A DNA stretch of 8,546 nt from the NCBI GenBank assembly GCA_019689695.1, contig JADGHA010000162.1, forward strand, positions 1-8,546, in the 5' to 3' direction. The notes below the pieces were generated by a model that worked only from the letters and a program-made list of their open reading frames with translations, ran no database searches and had not been told where the DNA came from. Shown piece by piece: positions 1-7,115 of the stretch. Position 1 is the stretch's first letter; every line of letters begins with the position of its first letter. The stretch is from Micromonosporaceae bacterium (GTDB lineage: Bacteria; Actinomycetota; Actinomycetes; Mycobacteriales; Micromonosporaceae). Position numbers and translations under genes: made by a program.

Positions 1-65
1 TTATAACACACCGCCGCCTGGCGCAGCCGGGCGGCGTCCGCCGCAAGGTGGCTCAGGTAATCCAT
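1..65 (-). CDS. N-terminus of a protein cut by the left edge, possibly maleylpyruvate isomerase-like
   Basis: An ATG at 63-65 on the minus strand opens a frame that stays open to the window edge, giving 21 residues (MDYLSHLAADAARLRQAAVCY). The opening Met-Asp-Tyr-Leu followed by an amphipathic Ala/Arg/Leu helix resembles the start of actinobacterial proteins with the mycothiol-dependent maleylpyruvate isomerase N-terminal (DinB-like four-helix) domain. That family guess rests on a very short stretch. The start lies 58 bp after the stop of the MFS exporter on the same strand, a spacing that allows co-transcription. No strong Shine-Dalgarno sequence is visible upstream. It could instead be another small helical protein. 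Confidence 0.45.
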   Translation of the reverse strand, partial: MDYLSHLAADAARLRQAAVCY

Positions 66-97
66 GCGGCCAGCCAAGCACACCGGTACGACGCGAC

Positions 98-124
98 GCC
101 GCGCATTTTTTAGCCGCGCATTTT
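98..124. repeat. Two direct 12-bp repeats in the gap after the MFS exporter
   Basis: GCCGCGCATTTT occurs at 98-109 and again at 113-124 (period 15 bp). The second copy touches the exporter's stop codon. The first copy is followed by two more T, giving a run of six T at 106-111, which is unusual in this GC-rich window. There is no strong inverted repeat beside the T run, so I do not call it a terminator. Confidence 0.6.
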
Positions 125-1407
125 CACTTGACCGGCTGCACCACGTAGAACCGGGGCATCGGCCGCACCTGCAGCCGGATCCTGGCACCGGTGCGGTGCA
201 GCTGGTAGCCGAGCGCGCCGAGCGTGGCGACCAGCGAGACCAGGCCACCCAGGTAGAGGCAGGCGCGCGCGCCGAGCACCTCGGCGAACCAGCCGTTCAG
301 TATCGCGCCGGGCGGGTTGGTCCCGAGGAAGACCAGCACGTACAGGGCCATCACCCGACCCCGGTACGCGGAGTCGACGCCCATCTGCACCCGCTGGTTG
401 GACGCCTGCGCGTAGAACACCATCAGGAACCCGGTCAGCGCGAGCAGTGCGGCCATCGTCCAGAAGGTGGGCGCCAGCCCGGCCACCGCCTCGGCCACCG
501 AGAACCCCACGCCCGACCCCAGGACGAGGTAGACCGACGGCCGGGCCCGCCGGCCGCTGCCGGCCAGCGCCCCGCCCAGCGCGCCGACCGCGAGCGCGGT
601 GCTGAACAGCCCGAAGGATGCCGCGCCGGTGTGGAACACGGTCTTCGCCAGCAACGCCAGGCTGACCTGGAAGTTGAAGCCGGCCAGGCCGACCACGAGC
701 AGCAGCGCGATCGGCAGCAGCAGGTCCGGCCGCTGCCATACGTGCCGCAGCCCGTTCACGATGCTGGCCTGCGCCCGCTGGTCGGGCGACGGCAGCGCCT
801 CACGGTACAGCTCGGCCGGGCGCATCTGCGCCAGCCCGACCACCGGCGCGAGCGTCGCCGCCGTGCTGATCAGGAAGACCGGCCCGGTGCCGAGCAGCGC
901 GATCGCGAGGCCGGCCAGCGCCGGGCCGACGATCCGGGCCGAGTTGAAGGTGGCCGCGGACAGCGCCAGCGCATTGGGCAGCAGCTGCCGGCCGACCAGC
1001 TCGGAGACGAACGCCTGGCGCACCGGCGTCTCGATCGCGTTGGACATGCCGAGCACGGCGGCGAAGACGAAGACGTGCCACAGCCGTACCACGCCGGTGG
1101 CGACCAGGGTGGCCAGCATCAGGGAGGCGGTCCCGTACGCGGCGTTCGCGGCCAGCAGCAGCCGCCGCTTGTCGTACCGGTCGGCGAGCTTCCCCCCGTA
1201 CAGGGTGAGCAGCAGAACCGGTGCGAACTGCAGGGCGGTGACCAGGCCCAGCGCGGTGGGTGAGTTTCCGGACAGCTGCAGCACCAGCCAGTCCTGGGTG
1301 GTGAACATCATCCAGACGCCGACCAGCTTCACCAGCTGGCCGGCGGCGAAGAGCCGGTAGTTGCGGACCTGCAGGGACCGGAACGTTGTGCTCAGCCTTG
1401 CCCGCAC
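124..1407 (-). CDS. MFS efflux transporter (MFS_3 / EntS-like type), probable target of the adjacent MarR
   Basis: A 427-residue polytopic membrane protein of the major facilitator superfamily, expected to export a drug or small molecule by proton antiport; the substrate is unknown. The N-terminus (RSLQVRNYRLFAAGQ, about residues 9-23) is typical of MFS_3 exporters. Motif A between TM2 and TM3 reads GGKLADRYDKRR at about residues 71-82. Hydrophobic segments fit about 12 helices, and the short basic tail ends at VVQPVK. The start is uncertain. I chose GTG 1407 because GAGGAGG lies 11 nt upstream and translation would begin just before the conserved N-terminal motif. ATG 1440 (no Shine-Dalgarno) and TTG 1479 would add 11 or 24 residues. 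It follows the marR gene by 93 bp on the same strand, the usual arrangement for a MarR-controlled efflux pump. Confidence 0.9.
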   Translation of the reverse strand: MRARLSTTFRSLQVRNYRLFAAGQLVKLVGVWMMFTTQDWLVLQLSGNSPTALGLVTALQFAPVLLLTLYGGKLADRYDKRRLLLAANAAYGTASLMLATLVATGVVRLWHVFVFAAVLGMSNAIETPVRQAFVSELVGRQLLPNALALSAATFNSARIVGPALAGLAIALLGTGPVFLISTAATLAPVVGLAQMRPAELYREALPSPDQRAQASIVNGLRHVWQRPDLLLPIALLLVVGLAGFNFQVSLALLAKTVFHTGAASFGLFSTALAVGALGGALAGSGRRARPSVYLVLGSGVGFSVAEAVAGLAPTFWTMAALLALTGFLMVFYAQASNQRVQMGVDSAYRGRVMALYVLVFLGTNPPGAILNGWFAEVLGARACLYLGGLVSLVATLGALGYQLHRTGARIRLQVRPMPRFYVVQPVK

Positions 1408-1426
1408 GCGGGGTTGCGCCTCCTCG

Positions 1427-1450
1427 ATCGTACACTCCATCCACAGTGGA
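1427..1450 (-). promoter_or_regulatory. Candidate internal promoter and operator in front of the MFS exporter
   Basis: In the marR-exporter gap the minus strand carries an 11-bp inverted repeat TCCAC-T-GTGGA (1440-1450), followed 7 nt later by TACGAT (1427-1432), a good actinobacterial -10 of the TANNNT type. The palindrome would sit in the -35/-10 spacer, a common place for a repressor site. If the promoter is real, ATG 1440 would lie upstream of the transcript. The expected transcription start (about 1420) falls inside the proposed GAGGAGG ribosome site, which weakens the model. Confidence 0.35.
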
Positions 1451-1500
1451 CGAAGCGGACGGCCGTGGGAAGGCGCCAACCCGCCGCAGGGTGGACCGGG

Positions 1501-1935
1501 TCAGGCCCGGGTCACCCGGTGCAGGATCTCCGCGGCCCGGCGGAGGACCTCCCGCTCCTCCGGACTCAGCTCGGCCAACCGGCTCGACAGCCACTCGTCG
1601 CGCGCCCGCTCGTACTGGCTGAGCAGCGCCCGCCCCGACTCGGTGGTCGACAGCACGACCTGCCGTCGATCGGTCGGGTGCGGGGCGCGCTGCACCAGGC
1701 CGCGCTCCTCCAGCTTGGCGACCAGCTTGGTCACGGTCGGCGGCTGGACCCGCTCGGTCTCAGCGAGCTCGCTAGGGGTGAGCGCCCCGCCCAGCTCGAG
1801 GCTGGTCAGCGCAGAGAACTGCGCCACCGTCAGGTCGCCCACCGGACGGTTCTGCCGGGAGCGCCGGTTGAACCGGTAGATCGCGTCACGCAGCGTCGTC
1901 GCGAGCTGTGTGGTCGTCGTCGTGCGCCTCGCCAT
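1501..1935 (-). CDS. MarR-family transcriptional regulator
   Basis: A 144-residue protein of the usual MarR length. The winged helix-turn-helix spans about residues 36-100. The recognition-helix region reads RVQPPTVTKLVAKLEERGL (62-80), and the wing carries the family hallmark DRRQVVLS (89-96). Terminal helices (8-28 and 104-143) would form the dimer interface. MarR proteins usually repress a neighbouring efflux or detoxification gene until a small ligand binds. The co-directional MFS exporter downstream is the natural target. The start is ATG 1935, with GGAG at 1945-1948 nine nt upstream; the GTG one codon earlier is less well placed. A perfect 13-bp palindrome lies 23 bp upstream of the start, so autoregulation is likely. 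The inducer cannot be told from sequence. Confidence 0.92.
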   Translation of the reverse strand: MARRTTTTTQLATTLRDAIYRFNRRSRQNRPVGDLTVAQFSALTSLELGGALTPSELAETERVQPPTVTKLVAKLEERGLVQRAPHPTDRRQVVLSTTESGRALLSQYERARDEWLSSRLAELSPEEREVLRRAAEILHRVTRA

Positions 1936-1958
1936 CACCGCCCGCTCCGTCACAGTAG

Positions 1959-1971
1959 TTAGCTTAGCTAA
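1959..1971 (-). promoter_or_regulatory. Probable MarR operator (autoregulatory palindrome)
   Basis: On the minus strand the site reads TTAGCT-A-AGCTAA, a perfect 6+1+6 inverted repeat in an AT-rich island inside a GC-rich window. It lies between the permease stop (2022) and the marR ribosome site. Its AT-rich sequence is also where a -10 element for marR would be expected, so a bound dimer would block transcription. Size, symmetry and TTAGC-type half-sites fit known MarR operators. Binding itself is inferred. Confidence 0.7.
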
Positions 1972-2021
1972 TAAGCATGGGTAACGACCAGGAGTTATGA
2001 CTGCGGTCACCCCGCGCCAGG

Positions 2022-3485
<1,464 letters not shown>

Positions 3486-3516
3486 TGTGACGCGCCTCTC
3501 AGCAGGGGATCATCAG

Positions 3517-3535
3517 ATGCGCGCATACTGCCATC
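3517..3535 (+). promoter_or_regulatory. Divergent 50-bp intergenic region: palindrome and leaderless-type -10
   Basis: The space between the purine permease and the DUF2530 gene holds a perfect 10-bp palindrome ATGCGCGCAT (3517-3526). It overlaps CATACT (3524-3529), which lies six nt before the GTG of the DUF2530 gene. No Shine-Dalgarno sequence is visible, so a leaderless transcript starting at or next to the GTG is plausible. No convincing -35 is seen. The palindrome could serve either promoter. Confidence 0.35.
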
Positions 3536-3784
3536 GTGCCCAGCCAAGAGCAACTGCCCCGGCCCCTCGACCCGCCGATGGTCCCGTTCGCAGTCGGCGG
3601 GATGCTGGCCTGGGCCGTGGCCGGCCTGGTCCTGCTGCTGGCCCGGGACTGGCTGGACCGGCACGGGCACACCGGCTGGCTGTGGATCTGCCTGGCCGGC
3701 TTCCTGCTCGGGCTGCCCGGCCTGGCCATCATGCTGCGGCACGACGCGAACCGGCGCACCAGGCGCCGGCAGCCGGTCAGCTGA
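3536..3784 (+). CDS. DUF2530 small membrane protein
   Basis: An 82-residue protein with a proline-rich N-terminus, two hydrophobic helices (about 16-37 and 47-67), and a basic C-terminus (NRRTRRR at 72-78) predicted to face the cytoplasm. The pattern 'PLDPP...AWAVAGLVLLLARDWL...WLWICLAGFLLGLPGL' matches my memory of DUF2530, an uncharacterised family of small actinobacterial membrane proteins. The function is unknown. GTG 3536 is used because the family's Pro-rich opening is kept; an internal ATG at 3578 would remove it. No Shine-Dalgarno sequence precedes GTG. Its stop overlaps the stop region of the converging DUF3027 gene by 8 bp. Confidence 0.82.
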   Translation: MPSQEQLPRPLDPPMVPFAVGGMLAWAVAGLVLLLARDWLDRHGHTGWLWICLAGFLLGLPGLAIMLRHDANRRTRRRQPVS

Positions 3785-4532
3785 CCTCGACCTCGCCGTC
3801 GTCGTACACCGTGGTCAGCTCGTCCACCGCCGCCTCCGGCTGCAGCAGCACCTCGGAGTGGGCCCCGCAGCCGTGGTCCGCGCTCACCACCCGCCCGTCG
3901 TCGGGCGCGTACACGTTTCCGCACACCCCGAACGCCTGCCGCAGGCTGCCGGCCAGCGGCAGGTAGAAGCCGCAGCCGCCGCACCGGGCGGCGCGCGGCG
4001 CGGCCACGGAGATCGGGGCGCCTGGCCCGTGCTCGCCGTCGTACCAGCGCTGCGCCGTCTCCATCCGGCCTTCCCGGGACATCACCCGGGGCCGGCCCAG
4101 CCCGAGCTCCCAGGCGACCTCCTCCACCGCCGGGTCGTCGGAGTGCAGGTAGCCGGGGACCAAGCGATCGTCGTCGTGGCGCGTCGGCAACAGGTCGCCC
4201 ACTCCCAGGTCACCGGGTTGCAGGCGGTCCTGCCAGGGCACCCAGCTGGGCGCCAGCAGCGCATCCGGGCCGGGCAGCAGCACCGTCTCGCAGACCGTCA
4301 CGTGCCGGCTGCGCGGCACCCGGGTCACCGTCACCGCCCAGCGCCAGCCCCGGTAGCCGGGCAGCAGGCACTCGAAGAAGTGGGTGACCAGCCGCTCCCC
4401 CTCGCTGACCACCGACAGGTGCTCGCCCACCATGTCCGGCTCCACCTCGGTGATGGCCAGCCGGGCGAGGTCGACGGCCTGCGCGCACACCTGGTCGACG
4501 CGCGCGCTGCGGTGGGCGGCTGTCCTGGTCAC
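3777..4532 (-). CDS. DUF3027 family protein with a putative zinc-binding cluster
   Basis: A 251-residue soluble protein, recognised as DUF3027, an actinobacterial family of unknown function. Features are a helical N-terminus (about 10-35), a Trp-rich central part (GYRGWRWAVTVTRVPRSRHVTVCE, about 59-82, summarised), and a conserved C-terminal part with C184-x2-C187, C204, and H220-G-C222-G-A-H225. These Cys/His residues could form a zinc-ribbon-like site. The last 20 residues are acidic. It starts at GTG 4532 and diverges from the second MFS gene across about 80 bp. No clear Shine-Dalgarno is present; GAATAT lies five nt before the GTG, so a leaderless transcript is possible. It converges on the DUF2530 gene with an 8-bp overlap. 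Its role is unknown. Confidence 0.85.
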   Translation of the reverse strand: MTRTAAHRSARVDQVCAQAVDLARLAITEVEPDMVGEHLSVVSEGERLVTHFFECLLPGYRGWRWAVTVTRVPRSRHVTVCETVLLPGPDALLAPSWVPWQDRLQPGDLGVGDLLPTRHDDDRLVPGYLHSDDPAVEEVAWELGLGRPRVMSREGRMETAQRWYDGEHGPGAPISVAAPRAARCGGCGFYLPLAGSLRQAFGVCGNVYAPDDGRVVSADHGCGAHSEVLLQPEAAVDELTTVYDDGEVEVS

Positions 4533-4537
4533 GCCGG

Positions 4538-4614
4538 ATATTCTCGCTCAAACGGGCTGCGCTGTGTTGCGGGGACTCCCCGATGACTGGACCAGATGGG
4601 ACAGGATGGTCTTC
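4538..4614. promoter_or_regulatory. Divergent promoter region between the DUF3027 gene and the second MFS gene
   Basis: About 80 bp serve two divergent genes. At 4571-4581 lies GGGGA-C-TCCCC, a perfect 5+1+5 inverted repeat near the middle, a candidate operator. Toward the DUF3027 gene the minus strand has GAATAT (4538-4543), a weak -10 five nt before its GTG. I see no clear -35/-10 pair for the rightward gene. Binding by any factor is unproven. Confidence 0.3.
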
Positions 4615-6261
4615 ATGCCGCTCATCCGCACCTTCGGGTACGTCGTCGGCGCGGCGCTGCGCGGCGCCGGCCGGCTGACCCGCGGCACGGCGATCGGCGG
4701 CCGCTGGATGCGCCGCGGCATGGTGCGGATCCGCGACCGCGGCGCGGCCGGCGAGGTGGGCATGAAGCGGCTGCTCGACCTGCACGCCGCCTCGTACGCC
4801 GGGGACGCGCTGATCACCATCGGGCTGGCCGGGACCATCTTCTTCTCCGCCGCGACCAGCGAGGCGCGCGGCAAGGTCGCCCTCTACCTGCTGGTGACCA
4901 TGGTCCCGTTCGCGCTGCTCGCCCCGGTCGTGGGGCCGCTGCTGGACCACTTCCGGCACGGCCGGCGCTACGCGCTGGCCGCGACCATGCTCGGCCGCGC
5001 GTTCCTGGCCTGGCTGATCTCCGACTACATCCACGACTTCGGCCTCTACCCGGCCGCGTTCGGGGTGCTCGCGCTCTCCCGAGCGTACGGCGTGGCCCGC
5101 TCCGCGGCGGTGCCCCGGCTGCTGCCGGAGCGGCTCGGCCTGTCCGAAGCGAACGCCCGGGCCAGCGTCTACGGCACCATCGCGGCCACCGTGGTGACCC
5201 CGATCGGGGTGGCCGCGTTCCAGGTCGGTCCACAGTGGCCGCTACGGATCGCGTCGGTCATCTTCCTCGTCGGCATGGTGAACGCGCTACGGCTGCCCCC
5301 GCGCGCCGACTCCGACGCCCCGGAATCGATGCCGCGGCTGTTCCAGCTCGGCCTGCGCCGGGCCCGCAAGGGCGGGAAGGTGCTCAGCGGGCGGCAGGTG
5401 ACCGCGGCGGTGGTCGGCTCGGCCACCTTCCGCGCGCTCTACGGGTTTCTGCTGCTGTTCGGCGCCTTCGCCCTCAAGTCCGGCGACCTGCACACCGACC
5501 TGCTGGGCATCCACCTGAGCACCGGCTTCGCCCTCGGCCTGGTGGGCGGCGCGCTGGCCGTCGGCACCTTCCTGGCCAGCGCGGTCGGTGCCCGGCTGAG
5601 CATCCGGCGCCCGGCCGGGCTGCAGGCCGGCTGGCTGATCGTGGCGGCCGCGGTCGGCCTGCTCACCACCCTGCGGTTCAGCCTGCTCATGGTCAGCCTG
5701 CTCGGCCTGGTGGTGGCGATCGGCAACGGGCTGTCCAAGATCGCCGCGGACGCGGCGATCCAGGAGCGGATCGACGAGCGGGTACGCGCCAGCGCGTTCG
5801 CCCACTCCGAGACGATTCTGATGCTGGCCTGGGTGGCCGGCAGCGGGGTCGGGCTGGTCCCCATCCACGGCCGCGTCGGGTTCGCCGTCGCCGCCGGGTT
5901 CGCCGTGCTCGCCGCGGCCCGGGCGGTACTGGTGGCCGGGCGGCTGCGCCACGAGAAGCTCAGCGGCCGGTCCGTGGCGCGGCCCGGGTCGGCGTCGTCA
6001 CCGCCGGCCTCGCGGCCCACCTCGTCGCCACCGGCCCAGCCCACCTCCACACCACCGGCCCGGCCCACCTCCGCGCCGCCGGCCCGGCCCACCTCCGCGC
6101 CGCCGGCCCGGCCCACCTCCGCGCCGCCGGCCGGCTCCGCCGCGGACGAGCCGCCGCCCGGGTTCCACATCTACCGGCCGAGCGCGACCGACCCGCGTAA
6201 CAGTCGTGAGGGCTCCACCGGGCAGCCACGGCCGACCTGGCCTGAGCCCGGCAACCGGTGA
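4615..6261 (+). CDS. MFS transporter with proline-rich repeat tail, coupled to mqnB
   Basis: A 548-residue membrane protein of the major facilitator superfamily; substrate unknown. About 50 basic residues precede TM1. The motif A loop reads GPLLDHFRHGRR at about 107-118. About 11-12 hydrophobic segments run to about residue 445. The remaining ~100 residues are a Pro/Ala/Ser/Thr-rich tail with near-identical PPARPTSA octads from residue 463, ending in a less repetitive stretch containing GFHIYRPS. The tail is longer than usual for MFS proteins and is probably disordered and cytoplasmic. I chose ATG 4615, with AGGA eight nt upstream; ATG 4606 in the same frame is an alternative. Its TGA overlaps the GTG of mqnB (GTGA), so the two are almost certainly one operon with translational coupling. 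This suggests, but does not prove, a job linked to menaquinone synthesis. Confidence 0.88.
   Translation: MPLIRTFGYVVGAALRGAGRLTRGTAIGGRWMRRGMVRIRDRGAAGEVGMKRLLDLHAASYAGDALITIGLAGTIFFSAATSEARGKVALYLLVTMVPFALLAPVVGPLLDHFRHGRRYALAATMLGRAFLAWLISDYIHDFGLYPAAFGVLALSRAYGVARSAAVPRLLPERLGLSEANARASVYGTIAATVVTPIGVAAFQVGPQWPLRIASVIFLVGMVNALRLPPRADSDAPESMPRLFQLGLRRARKGGKVLSGRQVTAAVVGSATFRALYGFLLLFGAFALKSGDLHTDLLGIHLSTGFALGLVGGALAVGTFLASAVGARLSIRRPAGLQAGWLIVAAAVGLLTTLRFSLLMVSLLGLVVAIGNGLSKIAADAAIQERIDERVRASAFAHSETILMLAWVAGSGVGLVPIHGRVGFAVAAGFAVLAAARAVLVAGRLRHEKLSGRSVARPGSASSPPASRPTSSPPAQPTSTPPARPTSAPPARPTSAPPARPTSAPPAGSAADEPPPGFHIYRPSATDPRNSREGSTGQPRPTWPEPGNR
6001..6138 (+). repeat. In-frame 24-bp tandem repeats encoding the MFS C-terminal tail
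   Basis: Five full units (27 bp for the first, 24 bp each for the rest) and a partial sixth encode PPASRPTSS, PPAQPTST, then PPARPTSA three times, then PPAGS. Units at 6076-6099 and 6100-6123 are identical, and the one at 6052-6075 differs by a single wobble base. The near-perfect DNA identity points to recent slippage expansion. Copy number is likely to vary between strains. Confidence 0.95.
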
Positions 6262-6932
6262 CGCAGGTCCACCGGCCACCGGGGCGGCTGCTCGTGGTCA
6301 CCGCCGTCCAGGCCGAGTACGAGGCGATCCGCGCGGGCCTGCCGGAGTACGCCCGCAGCGGCAGCTCCACCATCGACGTCTACCCGGTGGGAGTCGGCCC
6401 GGCCGCAGCCGCCGCCGGCACCGCCCGGCTGCTCGCGCTCGCCGAGGCGGCCGGCCGGCCGTACCGGGCCGTGCTGTCGGCCGGCGTGGCCGGCGGCTTC
6501 CCCGGCCGGGCCGCGGTCGGCGCGACCGTTCTCTGTGTCCGGTCAATCGCACCGGACCTCGGGGCACAGTCGCCGAACGGCTTCATCTCCATCGACGAGC
6601 TGGGCTTCGGCACGGCCGTCCTGCCGGCCGACCCGGGGCTGCGCACCGTCCTGGCCGCCCGGCTGCCCGACGCCATCCACGGCGACGTGCTCACCGTCTC
6701 GATGGCCACCGGCACCGCCGGGACCGCGGCCGCACTGGCCCGCCGGCACCCGTCGGCGGTCGCCGAGGGCATGGAGGGCTTCGGCGTGGCGACCGCCTGC
6801 GCCATCTCCCAGGTGCCCTTCGCCGAGCTCCGGACGATCTCCAACCTGATCGGCCCGCGCGACCGTTCGGCCTGGCGCCTCGGCGACGCCCTGCACGCGC
6901 TCACCGTCGCCGCGGCCAGCCTCGCCCGGTGA
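6258..6932 (+). CDS. mqnB: Futalosine hydrolase (MqnB), menaquinone biosynthesis
   Basis: A 224-residue enzyme of the purine-nucleoside phosphorylase/MTA-nucleosidase fold. It cleaves futalosine to dehypoxanthine futalosine and hypoxanthine in the alternative menaquinone pathway; cytosolic. The sequence shows the N-terminal strand LLVVTAVQAEYEAI (11-24), the glycine-rich SAGVAGGF (74-81), the ribose-binding region AEGMEGFGVA (169-178) with E173, and ISNLIGPRDR (194-203). The last two motifs separate MqnB from ordinary MTA/SAH nucleosidases. Length is normal. GTG 6258 overlaps the TGA of the upstream MFS gene, and there is no good Shine-Dalgarno, so translation probably depends on coupling. 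mqnD follows after 183 bp. To my recollection mqnB and mqnD are also adjacent in Streptomyces. Confidence 0.92.
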   Translation: MTQVHRPPGRLLVVTAVQAEYEAIRAGLPEYARSGSSTIDVYPVGVGPAAAAAGTARLLALAEAAGRPYRAVLSAGVAGGFPGRAAVGATVLCVRSIAPDLGAQSPNGFISIDELGFGTAVLPADPGLRTVLAARLPDAIHGDVLTVSMATGTAGTAAALARRHPSAVAEGMEGFGVATACAISQVPFAELRTISNLIGPRDRSAWRLGDALHALTVAAASLAR

Positions 6933-6934
6933 CC

Positions 6935-6972
6935 GAGCCGGCGGCCCGGGCAGGATCAGCGTGAGCCGGCTC
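6935..6972 (+). terminator. Possible GC-rich stem-loop terminator after mqnB
   Basis: GAGCCGGC (6935-6942) pairs perfectly with GCCGGCTC (6965-6972) across a 22-nt loop, starting two bases after the mqnB stop. There is no T tract. Such U-less hairpins are proposed as terminators in GC-rich actinobacteria, but the long loop makes this uncertain. Confidence 0.3.
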
Positions 6973-6999
6973 AGCCGTGGCCACGCCGCGGTGGACCGA

Positions 7000-7010
7000 T
7001 CCACTGTGGA
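7000..7010. promoter_or_regulatory. Palindrome TCCACTGTGGA upstream of mqnD
   Basis: A perfect 5+1+5 inverted repeat. The same 11-mer in the opposite orientation lies upstream of the MFS exporter at 1440-1450. A further GTGGA half-site lies five bases to its left (6991-6995), forming an overlapping second inverted repeat with the same TCCAC arm. It may be an operator for a dimeric regulator; no family can be named. Confidence 0.35.
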
Positions 7011-7103
7011 AGGGCCCCGATCACACAGCGGGCGCCGGGTCCCGCAAGGCGGGTACGCCCGCCCCGTCCGGCCCATGCCTCGGGTGACTGGAGACGGCTG
7101 ACG

Positions 7104-7115
7104 TAGCTTAAGGGC
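7104..7115 (+). promoter_or_regulatory. Candidate -10 element and leaderless start of mqnD
   Basis: TAGCTT (7104-7109) matches the TANNNT actinobacterial -10 and ends six nt before the GTG at 7116, placing the expected transcription start at or beside the GTG. AGGG at 7111-7114 is too close to GTG to be a normal ribosome site. No clear -35 is seen 16-18 nt upstream. Confidence 0.4.

Larger units (their letters stand above)
6933..7115 (+). other. 183-bp intergenic region with hairpins and GTGGA/TCCAC repeats
   Basis: This gap holds no recognisable gene. From left to right it contains a long-loop stem (6935-6942 with 6965-6972), the self-complementary GTGGCCAC (6977-6984), GTGGA (6991-6995), the 11-bp palindrome TCCAC-T-GTGGA (7000-7010), a 5-bp stem (7028-7032 with 7041-7045), and a 6-bp stem closed by TACG (7048-7053 with 7058-7063). 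A -10-like hexamer sits just before mqnD. I recognise no known riboswitch. The elements may be a terminator for mqnB plus an operator and promoter for mqnD. Confidence 0.5.

Noticed and set aside
98..124. Rho-independent terminator for the exporter (run of six T)
   Set aside because: The repeats are direct, not inverted, and I find only a 4-bp stem next to the T run. The T run is also on the plus strand, the wrong strand for this gene.
64..1263. Long plus-strand frame across the MFS exporter
   Set aside because: It is the complementary shadow of a clearly recognisable transporter, and its protein is low-complexity and rich in Arg, Gln and Gly.
6001..6138. CRISPR-like or VNTR-type non-coding repeat
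   Set aside because: The units are contiguous without spacers and encode in-frame PPARPTSA octads, so this is a coding tandem repeat.
6933..7115. Known riboswitch or tRNA in the mqnB-mqnD gap
   Set aside because: No cloverleaf, T-loop GTTCGA motif, or recognisable riboswitch core is present; only short GC stems.
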